This document shows positions 48,619 to 57,405 of a stretch of 64,000 nucleotides of DNA, piece after piece. Both the position numbers and the translations under genes were made by a program. The stretch's first letter is position 1. Each line of letters opens with the position of its first letter. The notes below the pieces were generated by a model, which was not told where the DNA came from, ran no database searches, and worked only from the letters and a program-made list of their open reading frames with translations. Source of the DNA: Paenibacillus alba (lineage in GTDB: Bacteria > Bacillota > Bacilli > Paenibacillales > NBRC-103111); assembly GCF_013204855.1 (NCBI RefSeq), contig NZ_JABMKZ010000006.1, positions 1 through 64,000 on the forward strand, written 5' to 3'.

Positions 48619-49315
48619 ACTGTTTGGATGGGGTTGGAAGTTCCCTTCTGTCACACAAACCTTGCAAGCCTTCTACGACGGATTAGTCCATGGTGAATTG
48701 CTGCAAGCAACTTTCGCCAGCATGATCCGATTATTGGTTTCCTTTGCCCTATCTTTGGCGATTGGAACGACGTTAGGCTTCTTATTCGCACGCTATCGGC
48801 TGCTTGATGATACGCTTGGGTTTCTCGTCGTATCGTTGCAAACGATTCCAAGTATTGCTTGGCTGCCTTTTGCTATCATTTGGTTCGGTCTTAACGAATC
48901 TTCGGTTATTTTTATTACGACGCTTGGGGCTACATGGACGATGGCGTTAGCCAGCCGTACCGGAATCAAGAACATTCCGCCTATCTATTTGCGCGCGGCG
49001 CAGACGATGGGAACGGGAAATGGGTTTAACATGTTCGTGCAGGTGATGATTCCTGCCGCATTCCCTCATCTAATCAACGGCGTGCGGACCGCTTGGGCAT
49101 TCGCATGGCGTGCGCTGGTTGCCGGGGAACTGATTGCCAAAGGGGCCGGACTTGGTCAGCTTTTGCAGGATGGCCGGAATCTGGGCGATACGTCGCTGAT
49201 GCTGTGCATCGTCATCATTATCGCAGTGCTTGGTACGGTATCCGACCACTTCTGTTTCAAGAAACTCGAAGACAAAGTGCTAGAGCGCTACGGCCTCGCT
49301 GGCTCGAAGTCTTGA
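48551..49315 (+). CDS. NitT/TauT-type ABC importer permease (SsuC-like)
   Basis: A 254-residue permease with six helices. The coupling loop is present as RAAQTMGTGNGFNMFVQVMI followed by IPAAFPHLINGVRTAWAFAW. GGGAGGAG lies seven bases before the ATG, inside the ATPase gene. It works with the ATPase upstream and the lipoprotein downstream. Confidence 0.92.
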   Translation: MSTALRRTIFLVLLLIAWEAGFRLFGWGWKFPSVTQTLQAFYDGLVHGELLQATFASMIRLLVSFALSLAIGTTLGFLFARYRLLDDTLGFLVVSLQTIPSIAWLPFAIIWFGLNESSVIFITTLGATWTMALASRTGIKNIPPIYLRAAQTMGTGNGFNMFVQVMIPAAFPHLINGVRTAWAFAWRALVAGELIAKGAGLGQLLQDGRNLGDTSLMLCIVIIIAVLGTVSDHFCFKKLEDKVLERYGLAGSKS

Positions 49316-49331
49316 GCAGGGAGCGGATCGG

Positions 49332-50357
49332 ATGAGAAAATGCTTATGGGTGCTTATGCTGCTTGTGGTCGCTGCCGCTACGCTTGGGGCTTGTGGAGAG
49401 AAATTGACTTCTTCAGGAAAGGCGCAGATTGTTCGGGTTGGTGTATTCAAAAATGTCACCCATGCCGCTGCCTATATCGCGCTCGAGAAGGGCTACTTCG
49501 CCCGTGAGTGGGGGGATGAGGTGAAGATTGAAGTCACCGCCTTCGACAACGGATCGGATTTATCCATCGCGATGGCCACCGGAGATATTGATGTAGGCTT
49601 CGTGGGTCCGGGTCCGGCGACAACATTCTTCTTGAAAAGCGGAAACTACCGCGTCGTCTCAGGCTCCAATAACGGCGGCGCCGTATTGGTTGCACGAAAC
49701 GGATCAGGCATTAATGCCGTGAAAGATTTAGTAGATAAAACAGTCGCCATCCCGGCAAAAGGGAATACGAATGAAATTTCGCTGCGGCTGCTGCTGCAGC
49801 AAGAAGGCGTGAGCTTGGGCCGGGGCGCAGAGAGCGCGCACCTCATCGTGCGCTCCCCGTCGGATGCGCTAATTTCCTTCCGTCAGAACGAAATCGATGC
49901 AGCGCTCGTCCCTGAGCCGTGGGGAACACAGATCGAGAAGGCTGGACTCGGCAAGGTCGTCGTCGACTGGCAGGCAATCCCGCCGAACAATGGCGATTAC
50001 CCGACGGTTATTATGGTCGCCAGCGACAAATTCATCGCCCACCATCGTGATATGGTGAAGGGCGCAATCAAAGCCAATATGGATGGCATCGCATTCATCC
50101 AGAACAGCCCGGAGCAAGCTTATGAGCTCATCAACAACCAGCTGAAAAAATACAGCGGCAAAGGGATGGACCAAAGCTTGATCAAAGCCTCTATAGGCAG
50201 GCTGAAGCTCACCACAGACGTTGACGTTAAGGTGATGGAGACGATGGCAAAGGTCTCCATTGACGCCCGATATATTAAGGGCATTAATAAAGAGGAACTC
50301 GATCTTCGTCATTTCGTCGATCTGTCGATGCTTGAGGAAGTGAAGAGCGGGAAGTAA
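49332..50357 (+). CDS. ABC importer substrate-binding lipoprotein (NMT1/SsuA-like)
   Basis: A 341-residue lipoprotein with lipobox LGAC (Cys21). The NMT1/SsuA fold marks are FKNVTHAAAYIALEKGYF, then DIDVGFVGPGPATTFFLKSG. Candidate substrates are aliphatic sulfonates, taurine or thiamine precursors; no sulfonate monooxygenase (SsuD) is next to it, so the substrate stays open. GGGAG lies ten bases before the ATG. A terminator-like hairpin follows. Confidence 0.9.
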   Translation: MRKCLWVLMLLVVAAATLGACGEKLTSSGKAQIVRVGVFKNVTHAAAYIALEKGYFAREWGDEVKIEVTAFDNGSDLSIAMATGDIDVGFVGPGPATTFFLKSGNYRVVSGSNNGGAVLVARNGSGINAVKDLVDKTVAIPAKGNTNEISLRLLLQQEGVSLGRGAESAHLIVRSPSDALISFRQNEIDAALVPEPWGTQIEKAGLGKVVVDWQAIPPNNGDYPTVIMVASDKFIAHHRDMVKGAIKANMDGIAFIQNSPEQAYELINNQLKKYSGKGMDQSLIKASIGRLKLTTDVDVKVMETMAKVSIDARYIKGINKEELDLRHFVDLSMLEEVKSGK

Positions 50358-50371
50358 GTCATGAAGTGTGG

Positions 50372-50414
50372 AAGCCTGTTTCGATGCCAACCTTGGACGG
50401 AGCAGGCTTTTTTC
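50372..50414 (+). terminator. Terminator after the NitT-type ABC operon
   Basis: AGCCTG pairs with CAGGCT around an inner CCAA/TTGG stem, then TTTTTT. Confidence 0.6.
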
Positions 50415-50475
50415 TATGCATTCCCATGCAGGTTTGAATTAACAGAAAATTTAGATTTGCAACGCTAAAAAGGTA

Positions 50476-50504
50476 TTGTCAAATGCTTCCAAAGCATTTA
50501 TACT
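50476..50504 (+). promoter_or_regulatory. SigmaA promoter with palindrome filling the spacer
   Basis: TTGTCA at 50476-50481 and TATACT at 50499-50504 are 17 bp apart. AAATGCTTCCAAAGCATTT at 50481-50499 is an inverted repeat with eight-base arms that fills the spacer exactly. A repressor bound there would block RNA polymerase. The gene start is 130 bp downstream. Confidence 0.7.
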
Positions 50505-50519
50505 AAAATCATTCCGTAA

Positions 50520-50533
50520 TGAAAGCGATTCCA
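50520..50533. promoter_or_regulatory. LacI/CcpA-type operator downstream of the promoter
   Basis: TGAAAGCGATTCCA matches the catabolite-responsive element pattern except for one position, and lies about ten bases after the expected transcription start. It could be bound by CcpA or by the LacI protein encoded at 55357. Confidence 0.55.
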
Positions 50534-50583
50534 TAAAGTGATACATGGAGTTGTGCTATTCAAGTCATTTCTATTTTGCAATA

Positions 50584-50597
50584 TGGAAACGATACCA
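50584..50597. promoter_or_regulatory. Second LacI-type operator in the leader
   Basis: TGGAAACGATACCA is a 14-bp near-palindrome centred on CG, 38 bp before the first gene. It shares CGATACCA with the site at 51590. Confidence 0.55.
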
Positions 50598-50635
50598 GAA
50601 AAACATGTAAAATACCTTAGGAAGGTGGTTGTCAC

Positions 50636-51595
50636 ATGGAAACGGATCTGTCGCAAGCCAGAATTGGAGTTGCGGCGAAGAAGAAGAATGCCTATTTAGG
50701 GAAAAGAATCCTACAACACAAGCAATTGTATCTCATGCTCCTTCCTTGTCTTGTATTCTTCGTTATTTTCTCGTATATCCCAATGGGCGGACTTATTCTT
50801 GCCTTCAAGAACTATCAATTCAACAAGGGCATTATCGCAAGCCCGTGGGTGGGATTGACGTATTTTAAAGCCTTTTTCAGCGATTACCAAAGCGGGAAGC
50901 TGATCAGGAATACACTTGCTATCAGCAGTATCAAAGTGTTTCTGGGACTTCCTTTTCCCATTCTGCTGGCGCTCATGTTCAATGAGATCAGGCATCGGAA
51001 ATTTCGGGGAGTGATGCAAAGCATTTCATATTTGCCGCATTTCCTTTCATGGGTTATCGTCGTCGGCTTGATGCAGCGGGTTTTGGCTCCTGATACGGGG
51101 CTGCTGAACGAAGCAATCCGTTTCTTCGGGGGAGACGGCAGCACTTTTTTCATGATGGAAAGCAAATACTTCTATTCGCTCATGTTCGGAAGTCATATTT
51201 GGCAAAGCATAGGCTGGGATTCTATTATTTATTTGGCTGCGATGGCCAGCATCAATCCGGAGCTGCATGAAGCCGCCAAAATGGATGGTGCTAACAAATG
51301 GCATGAAATTTGGCACATCACGCTGCCGGGCATCAGGCTGACGATTTCTATTCTGTTTATTTTGTCGCTGGGCAGCATCCTGCAGGCTGGATTTGACCAG
51401 ATTTATCTCATGAGAACACCGGGGAATATGGAATTGGCGGATATTCTCGATACGTATATCATTCGAGTAGGGCTTCAAAACGGGCAATACGGCTATGCTA
51501 CCGCTGTTGGTTTGATGCAGAGTGTTATTGGTTTGGTACTTGTCGTTACAGCGAATCGAGCATCGAAAAAGTTCTTTGACGAATCAATATGGTAG
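50636..51595 (+). CDS. Sugar ABC transporter permease (LplB-like)
   Basis: A 319-residue permease with six helices and a hydrophilic N-terminus. The LplB marks are LILAFKNYQFNKGI and the coupling loop INPELHEAAKMDGANKWHEI followed by WHITLPGIRLTI. LplB-type systems import oligosaccharides or uronide conjugates, together with a large lipoprotein and an LplC-type permease. Here those partners are the next two genes. GGAAGGTGG precedes the ATG. It is the first gene of the 50.6-59.8 kb operon. Confidence 0.92.
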   Translation: METDLSQARIGVAAKKKNAYLGKRILQHKQLYLMLLPCLVFFVIFSYIPMGGLILAFKNYQFNKGIIASPWVGLTYFKAFFSDYQSGKLIRNTLAISSIKVFLGLPFPILLALMFNEIRHRKFRGVMQSISYLPHFLSWVIVVGLMQRVLAPDTGLLNEAIRFFGGDGSTFFMMESKYFYSLMFGSHIWQSIGWDSIIYLAAMASINPELHEAAKMDGANKWHEIWHITLPGIRLTISILFILSLGSILQAGFDQIYLMRTPGNMELADILDTYIIRVGLQNGQYGYATAVGLMQSVIGLVLVVTANRASKKFFDESIW

Positions 51596-51603
51596 CGATA
51601 CCA
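51590..51603. promoter_or_regulatory. LacI-type operator overlapping the permease stop codon
   Basis: TGGTAGCGATACCA is a near-perfect palindrome; the stop codon of the permease is inside it. It lies 76 bp before the binding-protein gene, so it might act as a local operator or roadblock. Confidence 0.5.
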
Positions 51604-51678
51604 GTTTGCTGCATTCCCTATGTTGAAGAGCACCAACAGGTGTTATTCATAAAAATTGAATGAGATGAGGAGTCGAGT

Positions 51679-53409
51679 ATGAGCAAAAGATGGGTCAAAT
51701 GGTTGTCTATGCCTCTGGCAGCAAGCTTACTGCTTGCTGGCTGCGAAAGTAGTGCCAATCCAACGGCGGGTGAAGACAGTAATCCAACGCCTGCAACAAC
51801 TGCGTCTAGCAGCGGCAAGCCTGCAACCTGGGTTGCCAATCGGACGTTAAAAGGGCTTCTGTTTATTGACAACGACGACTTATCCGCAGAAATCAATCCC
51901 GAAATTGCAAAAAAGCTCAAAGAAATGACAGGAATTACACTTCAGCTTGAAGGTGTAAATTCGGAGCATGCGATTGATGGCTTGAATGCGGGACTTGCTT
52001 CTAATGATCTGCCTGATTTTATCGTTTCTTATCTGAATAACAGCGGTCGCAAGGAAATGCCGGTACTTACCAAAGGCGCCAAAGAAGGCATGTTTACGAA
52101 CCTGACGCCTTTGATTAAAAACACAAAGATTTACAGCAAATACTTAGATGATAAATATTTACCGCTCGATACGAAATTTGGCGTCATGTTTCGTCCGGAA
52201 TTTAATGGCGAAAGTTATTTTATTCATATGAACATCCCAAGAGAAGCCGGCTATGACGAATACAAATATGTTGGAGGGCCTTATATCCGCAAGGATATTG
52301 CCGATGCGTTAAACATAGATCCCCGCACGATAAAAACAAGCGATCAAGTGTATGAACTGGCTCAAAAAATCAAAGCGGGCAACTTCAAAGATACCAATGG
52401 CAAAGAGATTATCCCAATCGGACCTAGATACTGGGGGAACGGGAATCACGAGAATGGACTCTTGTTCAGCGATTTGACTTGGGGTGCGACGGATCAGAGG
52501 TTTTATAAAGATAAAGACGGGAAAATCATCCACGAAAGTCAGAGCGATTATGCCATGAAGCGCATTGAGCTTACTCAAAAGCTGCTGAAAGAAAAGCTCA
52601 TGGCTCCTGATTTCTATGCTATGCAGGAAAACAAGGCGACAGAGGGTGCGCTGAACGGTAGCTTCGCCATTATTAGCGACATGCACAGTTATTTGGATTT
52701 CAACAAAGATGTGCATTACCTTCCGCTGGGTCCTATCAATGCCGTGGATGGACCTTACAGAAAGGTAGTTCCCTATAAGACGGGATCCATGATTTGGTCG
52801 GTCCCGAAATCAACGAAAAATCCGCAGGATATCGTCAATTTGGCCGATTTCTTAGCTAGTCGGGAAGGCAAGCTGCTCTGGCAATATGGTCTGGAAGGAA
52901 GAGATTACACGCTGGATGCCAAAGGGAACCCTCAAGTGAAGAAAGAAGTGCTTGATTTGAAAAACAAGGACCCCAAAGCAGCGAAAGCGCTGGGATTTGA
53001 TGGCGCAGGGAATAGTTGGGGCAGCTATTTGGGCAGTACGGATGTGAACAGATTGGCCGATTTCGGCGAAAGCTCTTATGCAGATGCGGTCTCGCCTGAA
53101 GCCAATGCGGGTGCGAACAAAATTGCGGAGTACTGGGGATATGCCGACAAGATGAAAAATGCCTTGTTCACAGACGGTTACCAACCGCTTTCCTTCATCA
53201 ACGAATTCGCGAATGGCGTTCAGTTGAAAACAGCACTTGATAATTACAATGACAGTGTAATTCGTGCCTTCTATGCGAAGAGCAGCGAGGAAGCTCAGAA
53301 AATTCTGGAGTCCTCCAAAAAGCAGCTGCAAGCTGCCGGATTAGACAAATTCGAAGAACTGCTGCAGCAGAAAGACAAGGATCCCAAAACGAAGGTCATT
53401 TTGAATTAA
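51679..53409 (+). CDS. Large sugar-binding lipoprotein (LplA-like)
   Basis: A 576-residue lipoprotein with lipobox LLAGC (Cys22) and a Ser/Thr/Pro/Ala-rich linker. It then shows the extracellular solute-binding fold of the LplA type: LKEMTGITLQLEGVNSEH, later NVDPRTIKTSDQVYE-like stretch (seen as IDPRTIKTSDQVYELAQK), and a C-terminal helical part. It is much larger than classic maltose-binding proteins, as usual for LplA. GAGGAG lies eight bases before the ATG. It delivers the substrate to the LplB/LplC permeases. Confidence 0.9.
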   Translation: MSKRWVKWLSMPLAASLLLAGCESSANPTAGEDSNPTPATTASSSGKPATWVANRTLKGLLFIDNDDLSAEINPEIAKKLKEMTGITLQLEGVNSEHAIDGLNAGLASNDLPDFIVSYLNNSGRKEMPVLTKGAKEGMFTNLTPLIKNTKIYSKYLDDKYLPLDTKFGVMFRPEFNGESYFIHMNIPREAGYDEYKYVGGPYIRKDIADALNIDPRTIKTSDQVYELAQKIKAGNFKDTNGKEIIPIGPRYWGNGNHENGLLFSDLTWGATDQRFYKDKDGKIIHESQSDYAMKRIELTQKLLKEKLMAPDFYAMQENKATEGALNGSFAIISDMHSYLDFNKDVHYLPLGPINAVDGPYRKVVPYKTGSMIWSVPKSTKNPQDIVNLADFLASREGKLLWQYGLEGRDYTLDAKGNPQVKKEVLDLKNKDPKAAKALGFDGAGNSWGSYLGSTDVNRLADFGESSYADAVSPEANAGANKIAEYWGYADKMKNALFTDGYQPLSFINEFANGVQLKTALDNYNDSVIRAFYAKSSEEAQKILESSKKQLQAAGLDKFEELLQQKDKDPKTKVILN

Positions 53410-53424
53410 GCGTATGAATAAGGC

Positions 53425-53467
53425 GGGAGCGCTCCCTTCGAATAAGGATCAGTTCAGACGGGAGCGC
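53425..53467 (+). promoter_or_regulatory. Inter-cistronic hairpin between binding protein and LplC
   Basis: GGGAGCGCTCCC at 53425-53436 is a perfect palindrome, and GGGAGCGC at 53460-53467 can pair with its right half (GCGCTCCC). Two alternative stems are therefore possible. No T run follows, so it is more likely an RNA-stabilising or processing element that favours the binding-protein message than a terminator. Confidence 0.5.
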
Positions 53468-53487
53468 ACTTCTTAGTACGGGGAGAG

Positions 53488-54405
53488 ATGAACGTGGGAA
53501 ATGAATTCTATAAGCTCTCAGCAGGGGAAAAGATATTTAAGGTTGTTAATTATGCACTGATCATTCTATTGTGTCTGTCCATCGTACTTCCCTTTCTGAA
53601 TATTCTCGCTCTTTCCTTCAACGCAGGGAAGGATGCGGAAAGAGGCGGGATTTACTTCTGGCCCCGCGTGTGGACGCTCGAAAATTATCATGAAGTGTTT
53701 ACATCCGCCAATATTGGCAGAGCATTCGCCATTTCCATATTTCGGACGGTTCTTGGCACGGTGGCAGGCGTTTTTCTGTCCGCGATGGCGGCCTATACGC
53801 TAAAAAGCAAAACGATGCCAGGGGTGCGCTTTTTTACCCTTATGATCTTCTTCACCATGCTTTTCTCAGGAGGCATTATTCCTTATTATATGCTGCTGAA
53901 AAGCTTGCATTTGACCAATACCATATGGGTCTATGTCATTCCGGGACTTTACAGTGCATGGAACCTCATCATTTTGCGCACCTTTTTCCAGCAAATCAGC
54001 ATCAGCCTCGAGGAGTCGGCGAAGCTGGACGGCTGCAGCGACTTTGGCATTTTTATGCGGATTATTTTACCGCTGAGTAAGCCTGTGCTGGCAACGATTT
54101 CCCTATTCACAGCGGTAGGTCACTGGAATGATTGGTTTATAGGTTCGTTTTTTGTGAGAACGGCCTCCATTAGACCCTTATCCACGCTGCTCCAAGAAAT
54201 GCTGACGAGGCAGGATGCGATTCGGGAGTCCTTGATGCAGATGGCGGGATCGACGCAAATGCAAATGCTCCAGCGTATTCAAATTACAGGCGATTCATTG
54301 AAGATGGCAACCATTATCGTGGTCGTTGCTCCCATTATTTGCGTATACCCCTTTATTCAGAAATATTTTGCTAAGGGAGCCATGATTGGTTCAGTGAAAG
54401 AATAA
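53488..54405 (+). CDS. Sugar ABC transporter permease (LplC/YtcP-like)
   Basis: A 305-residue permease with six helices. The coupling loop is ISISLEESAKLDGCSDFGIF followed by RIILPLSKPVLATI. It forms the heterodimeric channel with the LplB-like protein. GGGGAG lies very close to the ATG at 53488; the GTG at 53494 would have better spacing, so the true start may be six bases later. No ATPase gene is in the operon; systems of this type share an MsmK-like ATPase encoded elsewhere. Confidence 0.9.
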   Translation: MNVGNEFYKLSAGEKIFKVVNYALIILLCLSIVLPFLNILALSFNAGKDAERGGIYFWPRVWTLENYHEVFTSANIGRAFAISIFRTVLGTVAGVFLSAMAAYTLKSKTMPGVRFFTLMIFFTMLFSGGIIPYYMLLKSLHLTNTIWVYVIPGLYSAWNLIILRTFFQQISISLEESAKLDGCSDFGIFMRIILPLSKPVLATISLFTAVGHWNDWFIGSFFVRTASIRPLSTLLQEMLTRQDAIRESLMQMAGSTQMQMLQRIQITGDSLKMATIIVVVAPIICVYPFIQKYFAKGAMIGSVKE

Positions 54406-54426
54406 CAGCAAGGGAGGAATTCGTAA

Positions 54427-55314
54427 GTGACGCACATCCATAATCCCTACGATAAGCAAGGCATCTGGCTGCGTGGCAGCTTTCATAATCACACGACAAG
54501 CAGTGACGGACATCATCCGCTTTCCACGGTGTACCGCATGTATCATGACTATGATTTTCTAGGCATATCCGATCATGATCGGATTACTGTGCATGAGGGA
54601 GAGCACACGATTGGGACTTTATTCGAAGCTATTGAAGTGAGCAGTTCGCAAACACACATGCTGCTTGTCCACCCCCCGAGTACGCTCATGGAGGGGTATT
54701 CGAATGAATTTTCGATCGCCAATTATCAGCGGCTTTCTGATGCATGTGTTGAGAACGGAGGTCTTTCTATACTGGCCCATCCGAATCGTTTTTTTTCCCA
54801 TTATTGGCGGCATGAGGATATGCTCAGTATGCAGCGGTACAATGGCATCGAGGTTGTCAATGGGGATGGGAATCCGGAATACGACATTGCTTTCGATAAA
54901 TGGGATTACCTTTTGTCTGCAGGACGCAAAGTATGGGGCTTCGGAAATGATGATTTTCACGTCTATGGGCAGGAAAAGCGGGCTTGGAATATGGTGCTGG
55001 CGAAAGAGAAGACGAACGAGGCCATTTTAGCCGCGATTCGCGAGGGCAGCTTCTACGTTTCTACGGGCTATGGGTTTGATGGAATCCATGTTGAAGAAGG
55101 TCAAATTATTTATGATCTTCGATCAAGCCCATTGTATGATAAAATGTATAAATATGTGACACTGATCGGCAAGGAAGGCCGCATACTTCATGAGGAAACA
55201 GGTAGAATGAAGCAGGTGAAGTATGCTTATCATGGAGATGAAGGCTATATCCGCATAGCTGTCTATGTAGAAGGCGGATTCGGGGCATTCTCTCAGCCAT
55301 TGTTTGTCGAATAA
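54427..55314 (+). CDS. PHP-domain phosphoesterase
   Basis: A 295-residue PHP-family metallohydrolase. The metal ligands are visible as SFHNHTTSSDGHHPL near residue 20, GISDHDRITVHEG near 48, the His in LAHPNR and GFGNDDFHVYG near 180. PHP phosphoesterases with this short architecture hydrolyse phosphomonoesters or phosphodiesters in small metabolites. No signal peptide is seen, so it acts on imported material. The start is a GTG with GGGAGG upstream. It sits between the permease and the LacI gene. Confidence 0.88.
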   Translation: MTHIHNPYDKQGIWLRGSFHNHTTSSDGHHPLSTVYRMYHDYDFLGISDHDRITVHEGEHTIGTLFEAIEVSSSQTHMLLVHPPSTLMEGYSNEFSIANYQRLSDACVENGGLSILAHPNRFFSHYWRHEDMLSMQRYNGIEVVNGDGNPEYDIAFDKWDYLLSAGRKVWGFGNDDFHVYGQEKRAWNMVLAKEKTNEAILAAIREGSFYVSTGYGFDGIHVEEGQIIYDLRSSPLYDKMYKYVTLIGKEGRILHEETGRMKQVKYAYHGDEGYIRIAVYVEGGFGAFSQPLFVE

Positions 55315-55356
55315 TAGAGGAAATGTTCGTGTTGCAAGTAAGGAAGGATGATAATC

Positions 55357-56367
55357 ATGGCGCCCAAAATTAAAGATGTAGCCAAAAAAGCGGGAGTATC
55401 CGTAACCACAGTTTCCAGGGTGTTGAACGGAGAAAAATACGTGAAGGACGATCTGAAGGCCAAAGTAAAACGCGTGATTGACGAGCTGGGTTATGCCCCA
55501 AGCCATATTGCGAGGAGCTTGGTGCGGAAGAAAACGAACCTGATTGGCGTCATTGTTCCCGATCTGACCTCCAGCTTTTATTCCACCATATTGAGCAGTA
55601 TCGAGGAAACGGCGAGCTTGAACGATTACAACTTACTGGTCTGCAACATTATCGAGGATACGGATAAAGAGCTGAAATATTTGAACGTGTTTAAAGAGAT
55701 GCGGGTAGACGGCATTATTATTATGCATGAAAAATTAAACGACGAAATTCGCAATTTCATTAATAAATTGGACATTCCGGTTATTTTTTCCAGTGTGAGG
55801 CCTGTCGATCATAAATTCGTTTCTGTCATCATCGACGATTACGAGGCGGCCTATGATGCTACCCGTTATTTGGTTGATCTCGGGCATGAGCGAATTGCCT
55901 TTATTGGCGGGGATATGAGAGACATCACCTCAGGGCAGAACCGTTATGTAGGCTATCGCAATGCGCTCAAAGATCAGCGGGTGTCGATTGTGAATGACTA
56001 TATCCGGTTCGGCGACTACAAAACGCAAAGCGGTTACAATTTGATGAAGGAACTGCTGGCCTGTGAGCCTCGTCCTACGGCTTTATTTGCCGTAAGTGAC
56101 GACATGGCTGTTGGTGCCATGAACTGCATTCATGACCACCAGCTCAAAGTTCCAGACGATATATCCATTATTGGATTCGACGGAAGCCAACTGACGGAGC
56201 TCGTTCGTCCGCGGTTGTCTTCCATGGAGCAGCCTATTCAGGATATGGGGAAAATTACGGTGAATACGTTGATCGAGTTAATTTCAGATCCTGCATTCAG
56301 TCCGAGGGAAGATTTGATATTGGGACATAAGCTTGTCGTGCGCGACAGCTGCCGGTCTATCCAGTAG
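55357..56367 (+). CDS. LacI family transcriptional regulator
   Basis: A 336-residue regulator. The N-terminal helix-turn-helix is IKDVAKKAGVSVTTVSRVLN, followed by the hinge region ending ARSLVRKKTNLIGVIVPD. The remainder is the periplasmic-binding-protein-like sensor domain, with SIIGFDGSQLTELVRPRLS near the end. It probably binds the LacI-type sites at 50520, 50584 and 51590 and releases them when the imported sugar or a phosphorylated product binds. ATG 55357 has GGAAGG ten bases upstream; the ATG at 55348 lies at that site. Confidence 0.92.
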   Translation: MAPKIKDVAKKAGVSVTTVSRVLNGEKYVKDDLKAKVKRVIDELGYAPSHIARSLVRKKTNLIGVIVPDLTSSFYSTILSSIEETASLNDYNLLVCNIIEDTDKELKYLNVFKEMRVDGIIIMHEKLNDEIRNFINKLDIPVIFSSVRPVDHKFVSVIIDDYEAAYDATRYLVDLGHERIAFIGGDMRDITSGQNRYVGYRNALKDQRVSIVNDYIRFGDYKTQSGYNLMKELLACEPRPTALFAVSDDMAVGAMNCIHDHQLKVPDDISIIGFDGSQLTELVRPRLSSMEQPIQDMGKITVNTLIELISDPAFSPREDLILGHKLVVRDSCRSIQ

Positions 56368-56406
56368 AGAATTAGACAGAGAACGGTGCGGAAGAGGGAG
56401 CACGGA

Positions 56407-57351
56407 ATGAAAAAATTTGATGCAGTTGTCATCGGAGATGTCAATATAGATCTAGTAGTGGTGGGCTGTAATCAGATTCCTCAGCCAGGACAGGAAATTT
56501 TTGTTGAAAATATACGGATGCATGTTGGCGGTGGCGCCGCTTTATTCACGATCTCATTAGCCAAGCTGGGACTGCATGCAGCCTTCAACGGTGTTCTTGG
56601 AGATGATCTTTATGGTCATTATATCCGAGAGCAGTTCGCTCGGTATGGTATCGATACCAGTCTGATTCGGACTAGCCCAACAAGCCATACCGGCATCACG
56701 ATAGCGATTAATCCTGAGCTGGATCGTTCATTTATTACGTATGCAGGATCCAATTCGGAGCTGCAAGTAGGCGATCTGGATATCGCGCAAGTAGCGTTAG
56801 GCAGACATGCTCACGTAACCGGCTATCGAGGGCGGCGCAATCATGATGAATTCATCGCTATGGTTAAGAAGCTGAAAGAGACAGGAGTCACCGTTTCCTG
56901 CGATGTAGGTTGGGATGATACGGGAGAATGGCATTCCGGTGTATTTGAGTTGATGCGTTATATCGATGTTTTTCTGATGAATGAAACGGAAGCGTTCCAT
57001 TATACGGGCATCGAGCATATAGATGATAGTTTAAAATATATGGGCGGCTTCGGTCGGCATGTCGTCATCAAGCTTGGACCGAAAGGAGCCATAGCGATGA
57101 AAGACGGCTTGCAACTGGCTCATTCCGGATTCGTGGTCGATGTCGTAGATACGACCGGAGCAGGAGATTCGTTCAATGCTGGTTATTTGTATGGTTATTT
57201 GACAGGGCAAAGTGTTGAATCGTGTTTGCTGTACGGCAACGTCTGCGGAGCAATGTCTGTTGGCTCTTACGGTGGGAGTACAGGTACACCGGATCGTGAA
57301 GGGCTGGCTGCTTTTATTAGGCAAAATGAGGATTCATGCCGAGCTTTTTGA
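56407..57351 (+). CDS. PfkB family sugar/nucleoside kinase
   Basis: A 314-residue kinase of the ribokinase (PfkB) family. The first motif is VGGGAALFTISLAKLGLHAA near residue 40 and the catalytic motif DTTGAGDSFNAGYL near 250, with Asp as the base and the GAGD anion hole. It phosphorylates a sugar or nucleoside hydroxyl using ATP. GAGGGAG lies six bases before ATG 56407. Its place in the operon suggests it acts on the sugar freed by the phosphoesterases or on the imported compound. Confidence 0.9.
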   Translation: MKKFDAVVIGDVNIDLVVVGCNQIPQPGQEIFVENIRMHVGGGAALFTISLAKLGLHAAFNGVLGDDLYGHYIREQFARYGIDTSLIRTSPTSHTGITIAINPELDRSFITYAGSNSELQVGDLDIAQVALGRHAHVTGYRGRRNHDEFIAMVKKLKETGVTVSCDVGWDDTGEWHSGVFELMRYIDVFLMNETEAFHYTGIEHIDDSLKYMGGFGRHVVIKLGPKGAIAMKDGLQLAHSGFVVDVVDTTGAGDSFNAGYLYGYLTGQSVESCLLYGNVCGAMSVGSYGGSTGTPDREGLAAFIRQNEDSCRAF

Positions 57352-57405
57352 ACGGGGAATGGGCATAACAAAGCCTGTGACCAGCGATGTGAAAGGGGGA
57401 AAAGC

